Of a stretch of DNA of 49,888 bases, positions 1-8,485 are shown in pieces (positions within the stretch are counted from its first letter, which is position 1; every line of letters starts with the position of its first letter). The notes beneath the pieces were generated by a model. It was not told the origin of the DNA. It ran no database searches and saw only the letters and a program-made list of their open reading frames with translations. Made by a program: the position numbers and the translations under genes. Location: the NCBI GenBank assembly GCA_023701285.1, contig JAMPXH010000016.1, positions 1 to 49,888 on the forward strand, written 5' to 3'. The DNA is from Candidatus Didemnitutus sp. Lineage in GTDB: Bacteria > Verrucomicrobiota > Verrucomicrobiia > Opitutales > Opitutaceae.

Positions 1-328
1 AGTCGCCGAGCATGCCGTCGCAGCGGAAGTTGAACGTCAACAGGAGCACGTCGCCGACCGCCATGTTCACGGAGGGGAAATGCGCGCCGACGGCGCGCGC
101 GGCATTGCCGTCGCTGCCGACGGACTGGAGCGTCATCGAACCGGTGGTGGCGGTAAGGATACCAGTGGTGTGCGAGGCATACCACTGCAGCGAGGCGGGC
201 GGGTTGTTGCCGTTGCGATTGCCGTCGGCGAAGCGTTCGTCGACGACGACGGCCGCGTGACTGTTCAGCACGAGCGCGGCGAGCGCGCCCAGCGTGAGCA
301 GGGTTCGGTTGGTTTTGTTTTTTCTCAT
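1..328 (-). CDS. Secreted protein, N-terminal part (cut by window edge), PEP-CTERM-like
   Basis: The reading frame starts at an ATG at 328 and stays open to the window edge, giving about 109 residues. Residues 1-26 form a signal peptide: a basic MRKNKTNR start followed by a Leu/Ala-rich stretch ending near HAA. The mature start (VVVDERFADGNRN) closely resembles the PEP-CTERM protein at 11039-11938 (LLVHETFADGN), and both continue into a beta-rich region, so they are probably paralogues. The sorting signal would lie outside the window and is not seen. It is the last visible gene of the long minus-strand operon, 77 bp after the TIM-barrel gene. No enzymatic function can be assigned; a surface-exposed or carbohydrate-contacting role is a guess from context. 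Confidence 0.7.
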   Translation of the reverse strand, partial: MRKNKTNRTLLTLGALAALVLNSHAAVVVDERFADGNRNGNNPPASLQWYASHTTGILTATTGSMTLQSVGSDGNAARAVGAHFPSVNMAVGDVLLLTFNFRCDGMLGD

Positions 329-405
329 TACAGAATCGGTCGGTCCCGCGGCGCGGATTGACGTTCGATCGAGGGCAGAAACGAGAGCGACAGCGGAGGA
401 TCGCA

Positions 406-1287
406 TCATTTTGCCGGCGGCCGTTGGCGGAGCTCTCGCGTGGAGCCGTCGAGGGATCGCCAGCTGCGTTCCAGTTCGCCGCGCAAGACGATGGCGTCGG
501 GCCAGGCCGGCGGCAGGCCGGTGATGTTGTAGCCGGCTCCGGCGGGGCGCATGGGGCCCATTTCCGGGCAGGCGAAGAGGGTGCGCGCCGCGTTCTGCGC
601 TCCGCCGCGCCAGAGGCTCATCACCGCTTTTGCGAACTCGAGATACGAGAGGGTTTCGGGCGTCAGCCGCCCGCGGTGAGTGACCGGCACCTGGCAGTGG
701 TGGCCGTTGAACGGACGGAAGTGAATTTGCTCGGCGTGCTGGATCAGCGCCGGATGCGTCAGCAAGCGCGGGCCATACTCAGGCGGCGTCAGGTGTTTCA
801 CGACGGCCAGGTGCGAGAAATCGAAATTAAATTTCAGCAGGCGTCCCGTGGCTTTTTCATAGCGCTCGGCGATTTCGTAGGTCTTCTCCGGCGTCTCGGT
901 GCAGCGGTTGCGATGGACTTCCAACGACAGGATCACGCCGCCGAGGCGTTCCGCGGCGCGTTCCATCCTGATCCACTGCTGCACGGCGATTTTCGGCGGC
1001 GTGTCGTGCCGGCCGAGCTGAACGTTGATGTGTCGCGCACCGCCTTCCTTTTGCGCACGAATGAGGTCGGTGGCGTCGCTCGTGCCATCCGTTTCGATCA
1101 TCCCGAGCAGATGGGTCAGGCCGTATTTCCCCGCCCACCGGCGATGTTCGGGCGTGAGGGTGGCGGTGATCCCGTTAAACCCGGCGCGAGCGGCCGCGGC
1201 GATTTTACGACGCAAGGTCCATTCGCGAGCGACGGAGGGGTGGTAAACCATCGACCACAGGCCGGCGATGGTGAGCAGCTGAGGCAT
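406..1287 (-). CDS. Sugar phosphate isomerase/epimerase-like TIM-barrel protein
   Basis: This is a 293-residue protein beginning MPQLLTIAGLWSMVYHPS, which fits the first strand of a xylose-isomerase-like TIM barrel. Further barrel signatures are LEVHRN, FNFDFSH and QIHFRPFNGHH, spaced like the metal-binding strands of that superfamily. Members isomerise, epimerise or oxidise-assist small sugars and inositols; the exact substrate is unknown. A TTG at 1344 that would overlap the upstream stop (1338-1340) is an alternative start adding 19 residues; the ATG at 1287 was preferred because the barrel begins there. It sits directly behind a PhyH-type oxygenase, a neighbour pair that suggests a shared substrate. 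Confidence 0.75.
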   Translation of the reverse strand: MPQLLTIAGLWSMVYHPSVAREWTLRRKIAAAARAGFNGITATLTPEHRRWAGKYGLTHLLGMIETDGTSDATDLIRAQKEGGARHINVQLGRHDTPPKIAVQQWIRMERAAERLGGVILSLEVHRNRCTETPEKTYEIAERYEKATGRLLKFNFDFSHLAVVKHLTPPEYGPRLLTHPALIQHAEQIHFRPFNGHHCQVPVTHRGRLTPETLSYLEFAKAVMSLWRGGAQNAARTLFACPEMGPMRPAGAGYNITGLPPAWPDAIVLRGELERSWRSLDGSTRELRQRPPAK

Positions 1288-1337
1288 GCGATGCAGGCGG
1301 AAGCGCACATTCACGAGCGCCGCTCCCGCGTTTCCGG

Positions 1338-2285
1338 TTAGCAAGTGACGTTCTTCCCTTCGCTGCCGAAGACCGCGAGGCGGAGTTCATCGGCGACGCC
1401 CTGGGCCGAATGGGGAACGTAATGGAACTGCAGCGCCCAGCGGTTTTCGTTGGTGCGGTTGGTCGGCGTGCCGTGCGGCAGCTTGGCGTCGAAGAGCATG
1501 ATGTCGCCGGCTTCCATCGGGAGCGCCATCTGCCGGCAGGCCATGATCTCGGTGTCGCAGATCTGCCAGTCGCGGCGCTTGAAGTGGATGCGCGGCCCGA
1601 GTTTGTGGCCGCCGGCGAGGACGAACATGCAGCCGTTCTCGGGATTCACGCTGCCGAGGGCGATCCAGACACCGACAATCCGCGTGCCGACGGGAAAGTT
1701 GAAATAAGCGTGATCCTGGTGCCACGGCTTCTCGCGGCCGCCCGCGGGTTTGATCATCGCCATATCCTGAAAAAGCCGGGCGGGCTCGCGCGCGAGCCGC
1801 TCGACCAAGGCGAGCAATTCCGGTTTCAGCGCAGCGGCCGCCAGCGGCGGATGATCCGGGACGAAGCCCATGAACTTGCGCACGAGGCGCGCCCGCACCT
1901 GGCGATCGATGTCCGGCAACCGGTTGGTTTCGGCGCCCAGCGCGAGACTGGCCGAGTGACCTTCGGCGGCGGACTTGCGCGAATCGGCGAGCTGCTGCGA
2001 AAGGTGGTCGCGGATCGAGCCCTCGTAATAGATCTCCGTGCAGACGGGATCGTCCGCCAGGGTCATCCGCTCGAGCTCCTTCTTCGCCGCCTCCACTTCC
2101 GCGGGAGTGAGACCGCCGCGGACGACCAGGAAGCCGCGCTCGTCGTAGGTCGCGAGGTCACGCGGGGTGATGCCGGCAAATCCTTCGACGTAGTCCGTCG
2201 TATCCTGCGCGGAGTAGAGCTGGGGATGATGAGGTTCGATTTTCGATTCGAGCACGACGCGGATGGCAGCGGTGGAGGTAGGCAT
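1338..2285 (-). CDS. Phytanoyl-CoA dioxygenase (PhyH) family protein
   Basis: This 315-residue protein is a member of the Fe(II)/2-oxoglutarate oxygenase family. The iron ligands of the HxD...H triad are visible as H189 and D191 in HQDH and H271 in LPHGTP, and R282 (ENRW) is placed to bind 2-oxoglutarate. A complete facial triad argues for an active oxygenase. Family members hydroxylate very varied small molecules, so the substrate is not predicted. The start at 2285 follows a 102-bp spacer that contains a strong hairpin just behind the SUMF1-sialidase gene, so expression may be partly uncoupled from the upstream genes. The TIM-barrel gene follows closely. Confidence 0.85.
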   Translation of the reverse strand: MPTSTAAIRVVLESKIEPHHPQLYSAQDTTDYVEGFAGITPRDLATYDERGFLVVRGGLTPAEVEAAKKELERMTLADDPVCTEIYYEGSIRDHLSQQLADSRKSAAEGHSASLALGAETNRLPDIDRQVRARLVRKFMGFVPDHPPLAAAALKPELLALVERLAREPARLFQDMAMIKPAGGREKPWHQDHAYFNFPVGTRIVGVWIALGSVNPENGCMFVLAGGHKLGPRIHFKRRDWQICDTEIMACRQMALPMEAGDIMLFDAKLPHGTPTNRTNENRWALQFHYVPHSAQGVADELRLAVFGSEGKNVTC

Positions 2286-2355
2286 GCTGATTGGGGTTGA
2301 CGGTTACGTGGGGAAAATTTTGCGACGCAGGGAGCGGCAGTGCCGGCGAAGCGGA

Positions 2356-2389
2356 GATCGGTGGGGATTGCTCCGCGATCCCACCGATC
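2356..2389 (-). other. Intercistronic hairpin between SUMF1-sialidase and PhyH genes
   Basis: GATCGGTGGG at 2356-2365 pairs perfectly with CCCACCGATC at 2380-2389, a 10-bp stem overlapping the stop codon of the upstream gene. No U-tract follows on the minus strand, so it is not a classical terminator. A role in mRNA end protection or in tuning the distal operon is possible. Confidence 0.5.
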
Positions 2390-4427
2390 AGCCGGGCGGC
2401 ATGGTGCGACGTTCGATCCAGGCGAGGTTGAAGCGGTAATGGAGCGCGCTCGTCAGCAGGTTGATGACGCCGTTGCGCTGCTGGCAGGCGGCGAGGTAGC
2501 CCTTCGGCTCGGCTTGAAACGGCCCGAGTGTGAACTTGCCCGTCCACGCGCCGCCATCCAACTCACGCGGCTCGCCTTCATCCGTCACGAGCCGGCGCAC
2601 GGGCCAGGTTTCGCCTTCATCGTAGGAGAGCGCGACGAAGAGGCCGCGGCCAGTCCGCTCGCGCCCCTGGCGGTCCTTGAGCGGCATGCCCGGAGAGAAG
2701 CTCGCGAGCAGCAGCGGCCCTTCGCGCAAGCGGATCAGCGCGAGTTGCTGGCCCTGCGAAACGCGCGGCAATCCGCTCGGCGAGTAGGTCCAGGTTTTCC
2801 CGCCATCACTCGAAACACTGCGCGGCATCTGGCCGTTGATGGCGTCGCCGCGGCCGAGCGCGAGCAACCGGCCATCGGTTAGCTCGACGACGCTCGCGTG
2901 AATTCCCGCGATCCACGCGCCGCTCTCTCCGGCGGCGAAGCGCGGTGCCGGCTGGCCGGCGCCGGGGTCGAACCAGCTTTCCCCGTCATCACGGCTCAGC
3001 CAGATCGCCGTGCCGCCGTTGCCGCTGGGCACCGCGTCGGTGCAGACGACGAGCGTGCCGTCGCGCAGACGGAGCACCGAGCCGGTGGGCTGGTTCCGCG
3101 CGCCGTGCTCGGGATTGACGAACGTGGCAGGCGACCAGGTCGTGCCGTTGTCGGTCGACGTGCGCATCGTCAGGGCAAGATTGCCCCAAGTCCCCGCGAC
3201 CGAGAGACCGTTGAAATGATACAATGTCCGCGCGCCGTCCCACCAGATCGCGCCGGCGTGGGCGTTGCGATCGGGCGGGCTCCAGAACGACGCCGAGGCG
3301 GGTTCCCACTCTGTCGCGCCGCACCGGAAGCGGCTCGAGACGTAGTGCAGCTCTCGCCCCTGCTCGAGCCGGCACGTATACCAGATGGCGAGCAAGTCCC
3401 CGTTCGGGGTCTCCGTGACGCTGGCGTCATGGTTGTGGGGAAACCACGGGCCCTTTTCTCCCGGTGCGAGACGGACAAAGCGGATCGGGCCGGAAAAATA
3501 CGGACGCGCGGGGTCCGGGCCGTCCGCGACGTCCGTTGGCGGCTCGCTTGAAGCTTCCGTCGCCGAGGGCGGCACCGATGCGAGCGTCGCCGCGGCGCTT
3601 TCCAGCTTCGGACCGGCGAGCACGCGAAACCCGATGAGCCAGCTGCGGTCGGCGGGCAGCGTGCCGCTGCGGTTGGCGCTGCGAAGGTAGCGTGTTTCCG
3701 TGGAATGACTGCCGCCGCGCGTGACGCGGAAATCTCCGGCTGGCGCGCCGACGGGATCGAGCGTTTCGTCCGCCTGATAAGGTCCATGCCAATCCGCGCA
3801 CCATTCCTCGACGTTGCCGTGCATGTCGTGCAGTCCCCAGGCGTTCGCGGGGAAGCGACCAACCAGGAGGGGCGCCACGTGCGCGGGACCGCCGGCACTC
3901 GGCTCGCCGGCCTTGCGCAAGGGATTCGGCGAGGGCCACCAGTCCGACACCTGGTGATTTTGCTGAGCCTCGGGAAAATCGTCGCCGGTGTTGAACTCGG
4001 TCGCGGTGCCCGCGCGCGCGGCATATTCCCATTCGGCTTCGGTCGGCAGCCGGTAGTGCCGGCCTTCACGCGCGCTGAGCCACTCGCAGAAGGCGACGGC
4101 GTCGTGCCAGCTGACGAAGACCGCCGGTTCGTCGTCGCGCGTGGAGAAACCGAGTTTCCCGCGCAGCGAGCGATGCGCGGGATCGCACTGCTCGTATTGC
4201 GCGGTGGTGACCTCGGTGGTCGAGAGATGAAACGACCGGCTGATCCGCACGCGTCGCACCGGAGTCTCGTCGCGATCACCGGCCGTGCTGCCCATGTTGA
4301 ATTCGCCCGCCGGAACCTCGGCGAACCTTTGGCCGATCGAATTGGTGAAACCGGCGTTCGCCACACTGGCGCCGGGCGCGGCGAGGCCGGCGCCCAGCGC
4401 GAACAGCAGCGGACGGACGAGCTTCAC
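2388..4427 (-). CDS. SUMF1/FGE-like domain fused to sialidase-type BNR propeller
   Basis: This is a 679-residue secreted protein. Residues 1-25 are a signal peptide ending near ANA. Residues 30-275 are a formylglycine-generating-enzyme/SUMF1-type domain (FNMGS, EVTTAQY, RLPTEAEWEYAARAG, GLHDMHGNVEEWCADW, RVTRGGS). Residues 310-670 are a six-bladed sialidase-like propeller with four Asp-boxes: STDNGTTW (424-431), SRDDGESW (478-485), SSDGGKTW (539-546) and SYDEGETW (601-608). After RGGS (237-240), where true FGEs carry the catalytic cysteines, the sequence HSTETRYLRSANRS has none, so sulfatase activation is unlikely and the domain is probably a binding or structural module. It lies 18 bp behind the TonB receptor gene. 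The propeller probably cleaves or binds an exported glycan; activity is not proven by sequence. Confidence 0.85.
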   Translation of the reverse strand: MKLVRPLLFALGAGLAAPGASVANAGFTNSIGQRFAEVPAGEFNMGSTAGDRDETPVRRVRISRSFHLSTTEVTTAQYEQCDPAHRSLRGKLGFSTRDDEPAVFVSWHDAVAFCEWLSAREGRHYRLPTEAEWEYAARAGTATEFNTGDDFPEAQQNHQVSDWWPSPNPLRKAGEPSAGGPAHVAPLLVGRFPANAWGLHDMHGNVEEWCADWHGPYQADETLDPVGAPAGDFRVTRGGSHSTETRYLRSANRSGTLPADRSWLIGFRVLAGPKLESAAATLASVPPSATEASSEPPTDVADGPDPARPYFSGPIRFVRLAPGEKGPWFPHNHDASVTETPNGDLLAIWYTCRLEQGRELHYVSSRFRCGATEWEPASASFWSPPDRNAHAGAIWWDGARTLYHFNGLSVAGTWGNLALTMRTSTDNGTTWSPATFVNPEHGARNQPTGSVLRLRDGTLVVCTDAVPSGNGGTAIWLSRDDGESWFDPGAGQPAPRFAAGESGAWIAGIHASVVELTDGRLLALGRGDAINGQMPRSVSSDGGKTWTYSPSGLPRVSQGQQLALIRLREGPLLLASFSPGMPLKDRQGRERTGRGLFVALSYDEGETWPVRRLVTDEGEPRELDGGAWTGKFTLGPFQAEPKGYLAACQQRNGVINLLTSALHYRFNLAWIERRTMPPG

Positions 4428-4445
4428 GTCAGAAACGGTCAGGCG

Positions 4446-7400
4446 TTAGAAGCGGCCCGTGAATCCGGCGGAGATGCGCGTGCCGTTGCGCTCGTAGGTC
4501 ACGACTTCGTTGCGGTTGATGACCCAGGTGCCGGGCGACCAATCGAAGACGTTGTTGGCGTCGAAGAAGAACGTGAAGCGGCGCGTGATTCGGAACTGTA
4601 GGTTCAGGTCGAGCGTCTTGTCCTCGGTCGTGTAGGTCTTCTGGAGCGGGTTCGTGCTGAACGTCGAGAGGTGGCCTTTGTTGTAGTTGTAGAAGGCACG
4701 GACCTGCAACCTGCCGCGCTGGTAGGTGACGCCGGCATTGGCCGTCACGGGTTTGAAGCCGGGTAATTCGTTTTGCTCGTTGGCATATGTCCCCGTGGTG
4801 TCGAGGTGGGTGATGTTTCCCATCACGGTGAAGCCGCGCCAGAAGCCGGGCAGGAACGAAAGCGACTGCGCGTAATTGAACTCCACTCCTTTGACCTCCG
4901 CCTCGCTCAGGTTCTGCGTGGTGATGAGATCATAACCTTCGTAGAGCCCGCCGAAGCCGTTATCCGGCCCGACGCCCACCTCGCTGCGCAGCGAGGCAAT
5001 GTAGCCCTCGATGTTTTTTTGGAAGAAATTCACGGCGACAAGGCCGATGCGCTTGAAGTAATACTCGGCGCCGATCTCGAAGTTGTCCGCATACATCGGA
5101 CGAAGATCGATGTTGTTCGCACGCACCGAGCCGGGCGCAGGGCTGCCGGGGATTTCGGAAGTGCCGATGCGCACGCTGGTGGTCGGCACCTGGTCACGGA
5201 TGCCCGGTCGGCCCATGCTCTTTGTCGCGCTGGCGCGGAACACCAGATTCTTGATCGGCGTGTAGCGGAAATGAATTCCCGGGAAATAGTCGGTGAAATG
5301 CGTATCCTTGGTCAGGAAATCAAGGACCGGGGTGGCGTTAACCTGGCGCGTGCCGGTGCCGGTGATGCCGGTGTGCTCCATGCGCACACCGCCCAGGACG
5401 TCGAGTTTACCGATGCTGGCATTCGCCATGACATAGGCGGAGGTTACGGACTCCGTGAGCGACGCCTCCGGCTTGAAAACATCGCTGGCGGCCTGGACGA
5501 AATGCGAGGGATTGGCATCGAAGTATCTGGATACCGCGCCGGCATTCAACGTATCGAAGGCCGGGTAGAACCCGTTGAACATCGCGTAGCCGGGCCCTTC
5601 GTTACGAAACTGCGTGATGTTATCATCGGCCGTGCCCACGGCATTGTCCGCGCCGCGGAAGTTGTAGGTCCAGGTATTTTCCTTGATGCCATAATCCTTC
5701 TCTCGAAACGCGGCGCCGGCCCGGACGTAGGAGACGGGGCCGAGGTTGCTGATTTCGCGATGCCAGTCGACGCGGACCTCATCCACCTGATCGCGCACGT
5801 CCTGCGGGATGGCGATCCACTGCGAGGCCGTGCCGAGGTTGTTGAAGCGGCTAAGGTCGCTGCCATAGAACATATTCGGCCCGTAGGTTTGCTGGATTGC
5901 CGGCATGTTGCGGTCGGCCGAGGTGTCGAATGACACTCCCTTGCCGCGCCCCCAGGAGGCGATGTATTGACCGAGCCGGTCCTCGGATTCTGCGCGGTTA
6001 TGGCTCGCATTGAAATTGAGCCAGCCATCATCGAGTTTCCAGTCCGCACTGGCCCCGACCTTATACATGTAGTTCTCCTTTCGATCGATCCAGGCGCTGT
6101 TCTGCAACGTGGCGTCGACCAGCTCCTGATAGTCAGCTGAAAAGCCGGGAGCGAGCGAGGCCGTCTGGCCGGCCGTGTTGCGCGCCGTGGCGCCCCCTTC
6201 GATCGCGACACGGCTGACAACGTTGTAATCCACCAGCCTGATCGGTCCGGAGATGCGGTAATCGTTCCGATCCATGTCGAATGTCGTGGAGGTGTAGATC
6301 GCGTCGAAGCGGAGGCTGAGCCGATCATTAACCTTGTGCTCGAGCTTGAAGTTCGTGCCGAAGCGGTCGCGCGTGAAAACGTCGTCGAGCAGGCGCAGTC
6401 GGCCATTGACGAGAACACCGCTGCCGTCGGGCGCAGCTACAAGCGAGTTCTGCAGGCGGTCGCGGGTATTGGTCGAACTGGAGAAGCTGGCGGTGAATGT
6501 GACGCCCCAGTCGCGATTGGCGCCAAGCGTGTCGAGATACGTGAGCGCAGCCGTCGGCGTCAGCGCGGTATCGCCGCGGTAGGTGTTGTAGTTGAAGCCA
6601 GCGCGATACGTTATGCGCCGGCCCTGCACGGCGAAGGCGGATTTGGTGACGAGCTCGACGTTGCCGCCGAGCGAGTCGGCTGGCATGTTGGGTGTCGGCG
6701 CTTTGGTGAGTTTCAGCGTTTCGACCAGTTCGGCGGGCATATTATCGATTGGAAAAGCGCGGTCGCCCACCGGGCTGGAGCCGGCGTTGGCGGCGGCGAG
6801 TTGCGAGCCGTCCATCGACACGGTGCTGAGCGCCTGCGCCATGCCGCGCACGCCGAAGCCCTGCACGTCGCCATTGCTCTTCGATTGGTCGATGCCCGGG
6901 AGGCGCTGGAGAAAGTTACCGATATTGCCGTCGGCGACCGATCCGTATGCGTCCATCGCGACAATGTTCACGACGTTCGGCGCGTTTTTCTGCGCCGTGA
7001 CCGCGGCCGCCTCCCCCTCGCGCACCCCCACGACGGTGAACTGCTCAAGTTGATAGACCTGCGCGGTCAGGGCAATGACAACGCCATCGCTTCCCGCGGC
7101 CAATTCCACAGGCAAGGTTTTGGCATCGAGCCCGACGTAGTTGACGCGCACGGAATACTTGCCCGCCGGGAGTCCGGCGAAACGGAACGATCCATCGCGC
7201 GCGGTCACCGTCTGTTGCGGCGGATCGACGAGCTCGACGGTTGCCCCTTCAAGGTAGTTGCCCGTCTCGGCGTTCAAAACGCGCCCGACAAGGGTCAGCG
7301 TCTCCGCTTGCATTGACGGGACAAGCAGCACCGATGAGAGGAGGCTCCACAGCAGAAGCGCTCGCGGCAGGAATAACCGATGGTTGAGCTGACACAGGAA

Positions 7401-7478
7401 ACGCCGGATGACTCCAGCGGGCGTGGGAACGGTGGGGTCGATCATATCAGGTGGGGTGTTGAGGGTGCGTGATACCAT
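4446..7478 (-). CDS. TonB-dependent receptor with N-terminal carboxypeptidase-regulatory-like domain
   Basis: This 1010-residue outer-membrane receptor has a long N-terminal region with a hydrophobic export signal at about residues 38-58. A CarboxypepD_reg-like beta-sandwich follows (LVGRVLNAETGNYLEGATVEL to YVGLDAKTLPVELAAG). Then come a plug (QLEQFTVVGVREGEAAA, GNIGNFLQRLPGIDQSKSNGDVQGFGVRGM) and a 22-stranded barrel that ends in aromatic GFTGRF, typical of barrel C-termini. It should import a ligand too large for porins, in keeping with the sialidase-like proteins of the operon. The ATG at 7478 was used; an ATG at 7445 (MIDPTVPTP) is also possible. It lies 22 bp behind the aldolase gene and 18 bp before the SUMF1-sialidase gene. 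Confidence 0.93.
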   Translation of the reverse strand: MVSRTLNTPPDMIDPTVPTPAGVIRRFLCQLNHRLFLPRALLLWSLLSSVLLVPSMQAETLTLVGRVLNAETGNYLEGATVELVDPPQQTVTARDGSFRFAGLPAGKYSVRVNYVGLDAKTLPVELAAGSDGVVIALTAQVYQLEQFTVVGVREGEAAAVTAQKNAPNVVNIVAMDAYGSVADGNIGNFLQRLPGIDQSKSNGDVQGFGVRGMAQALSTVSMDGSQLAAANAGSSPVGDRAFPIDNMPAELVETLKLTKAPTPNMPADSLGGNVELVTKSAFAVQGRRITYRAGFNYNTYRGDTALTPTAALTYLDTLGANRDWGVTFTASFSSSTNTRDRLQNSLVAAPDGSGVLVNGRLRLLDDVFTRDRFGTNFKLEHKVNDRLSLRFDAIYTSTTFDMDRNDYRISGPIRLVDYNVVSRVAIEGGATARNTAGQTASLAPGFSADYQELVDATLQNSAWIDRKENYMYKVGASADWKLDDGWLNFNASHNRAESEDRLGQYIASWGRGKGVSFDTSADRNMPAIQQTYGPNMFYGSDLSRFNNLGTASQWIAIPQDVRDQVDEVRVDWHREISNLGPVSYVRAGAAFREKDYGIKENTWTYNFRGADNAVGTADDNITQFRNEGPGYAMFNGFYPAFDTLNAGAVSRYFDANPSHFVQAASDVFKPEASLTESVTSAYVMANASIGKLDVLGGVRMEHTGITGTGTRQVNATPVLDFLTKDTHFTDYFPGIHFRYTPIKNLVFRASATKSMGRPGIRDQVPTTSVRIGTSEIPGSPAPGSVRANNIDLRPMYADNFEIGAEYYFKRIGLVAVNFFQKNIEGYIASLRSEVGVGPDNGFGGLYEGYDLITTQNLSEAEVKGVEFNYAQSLSFLPGFWRGFTVMGNITHLDTTGTYANEQNELPGFKPVTANAGVTYQRGRLQVRAFYNYNKGHLSTFSTNPLQKTYTTEDKTLDLNLQFRITRRFTFFFDANNVFDWSPGTWVINRNEVVTYERNGTRISAGFTGRF

Positions 7479-7500
7479 GGGGACGTTGAGAGGTGACGGC

Positions 7501-8454
7501 TCAGGGGGTTTTCAGCCCCCACTCGGCGAAGCGCATGCGAAAGTCGGAAACGATCTGGCGATAGAGCCGGGCGGACTCGGGGGAGACGACGGTCTTGGGC
7601 GCACCGGGATCGAAGCCCCGCGCCTCGACGCCGCACGCAACATTAAGCGGGAATTGCATCTGCGTCAGGATGCGTCCGGCTTCGACCATGCGCGCGGCCG
7701 GCAGCGCAATGTCACCCGCCGCCCCTTCGCGACAGAGACGATAGATCTCCACCATGAACTCAGGCACGATGTTCACCATGCCGCCGATCGCCCCGGCGGC
7801 GCCGAGCGCGAAGGCCTCGGGCAACCTCGTGTCGGCACCGGAGAAGACCGAGAAGTTCTTCTCCCGGCCCAGGGCGATCAGCTCCCGATGATAGGCGAAC
7901 TCGGCACCGCTTTGCTTAAGCCCGACCAAGTTGGCTCGTCCGGCAAATTCCGCCGCAGTCTCGATCGAGATGCGATTGCTGGTCAGTTCGGGAAAGTTGT
8001 AGAGGTAGAATGGCAGGTCGACGCCGTCGGCCGCCCGCAGGAAAAACTCCAGCATGTCCGCCTGTGAGACGGGATAGAAATACGGCGGCATGATAGTCGC
8101 GCCAGCAACCCCGAGTCGCTGCGCGGCCCGACCCAGCGCGATCACCTCGTCGAGTCGGATGGAGCTCAGGTTTGCGAGCACGGGCAGCGGCGCTGCCAGT
8201 TCGACGATCGTGGCGAGCGTCTCCTCGCGCTGCGCGAGACTCATGCGGGCAAATTCACCGGTGCTGCCGAGAGCGAGAACGCCGTGAATGCCCGCCTTTT
8301 TCAGCCAGGCGAGGTGGCGGGCGAGCGCGGGACGCAGCACGCGTCCGTTTCCGTCCATGGGGACCCACAGTGCCGCCAGCACGCCGGCACGGGGAGCGCC
8401 TTGATGCTTCGCTGCACTGAGCGCCTGCTTGGGAGATGAGAGGGTCGTGGTCAT
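7501..8454 (-). CDS. DapA/NanA family aldolase (dihydrodipicolinate synthase / N-acetylneuraminate lyase type)
   Basis: This 317-residue class I aldolase has the family motif GSTGE at 63-67, the catalytic Tyr152 in YLYNFP and the Schiff-base Lys180 in GLKQSG. All are present, so it should be active. Family members cleave or form 2-keto-3-deoxy acids, including sialic acid, KDG and dihydrodipicolinate. Next to sialidase-like genes and an SSS symporter a 2-keto-3-deoxy or ulosonic acid is a reasonable substrate, but sequence alone does not decide between subfamilies. The ATG at 8454 lies 31 bp after the symporter stop. An upstream in-frame extension to 8604 overlaps the symporter and has low-complexity Arg/Ser/Pro composition, so it was rejected. 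Confidence 0.88.
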   Translation of the reverse strand: MTTTLSSPKQALSAAKHQGAPRAGVLAALWVPMDGNGRVLRPALARHLAWLKKAGIHGVLALGSTGEFARMSLAQREETLATIVELAAPLPVLANLSSIRLDEVIALGRAAQRLGVAGATIMPPYFYPVSQADMLEFFLRAADGVDLPFYLYNFPELTSNRISIETAAEFAGRANLVGLKQSGAEFAYHRELIALGREKNFSVFSGADTRLPEAFALGAAGAIGGMVNIVPEFMVEIYRLCREGAAGDIALPAARMVEAGRILTQMQFPLNVACGVEARGFDPGAPKTVVSPESARLYRQIVSDFRMRFAEWGLKTP

Positions 8455-8485
8455 GGATACAAGGAGGCGGAGGGCGGGCCGGGGG

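Noticed and set aside
358-2300. Plus-strand frames opposite the TIM-barrel and PhyH genes
   Set aside because: Antisense shadows; catalytic motifs lie on the minus strand.
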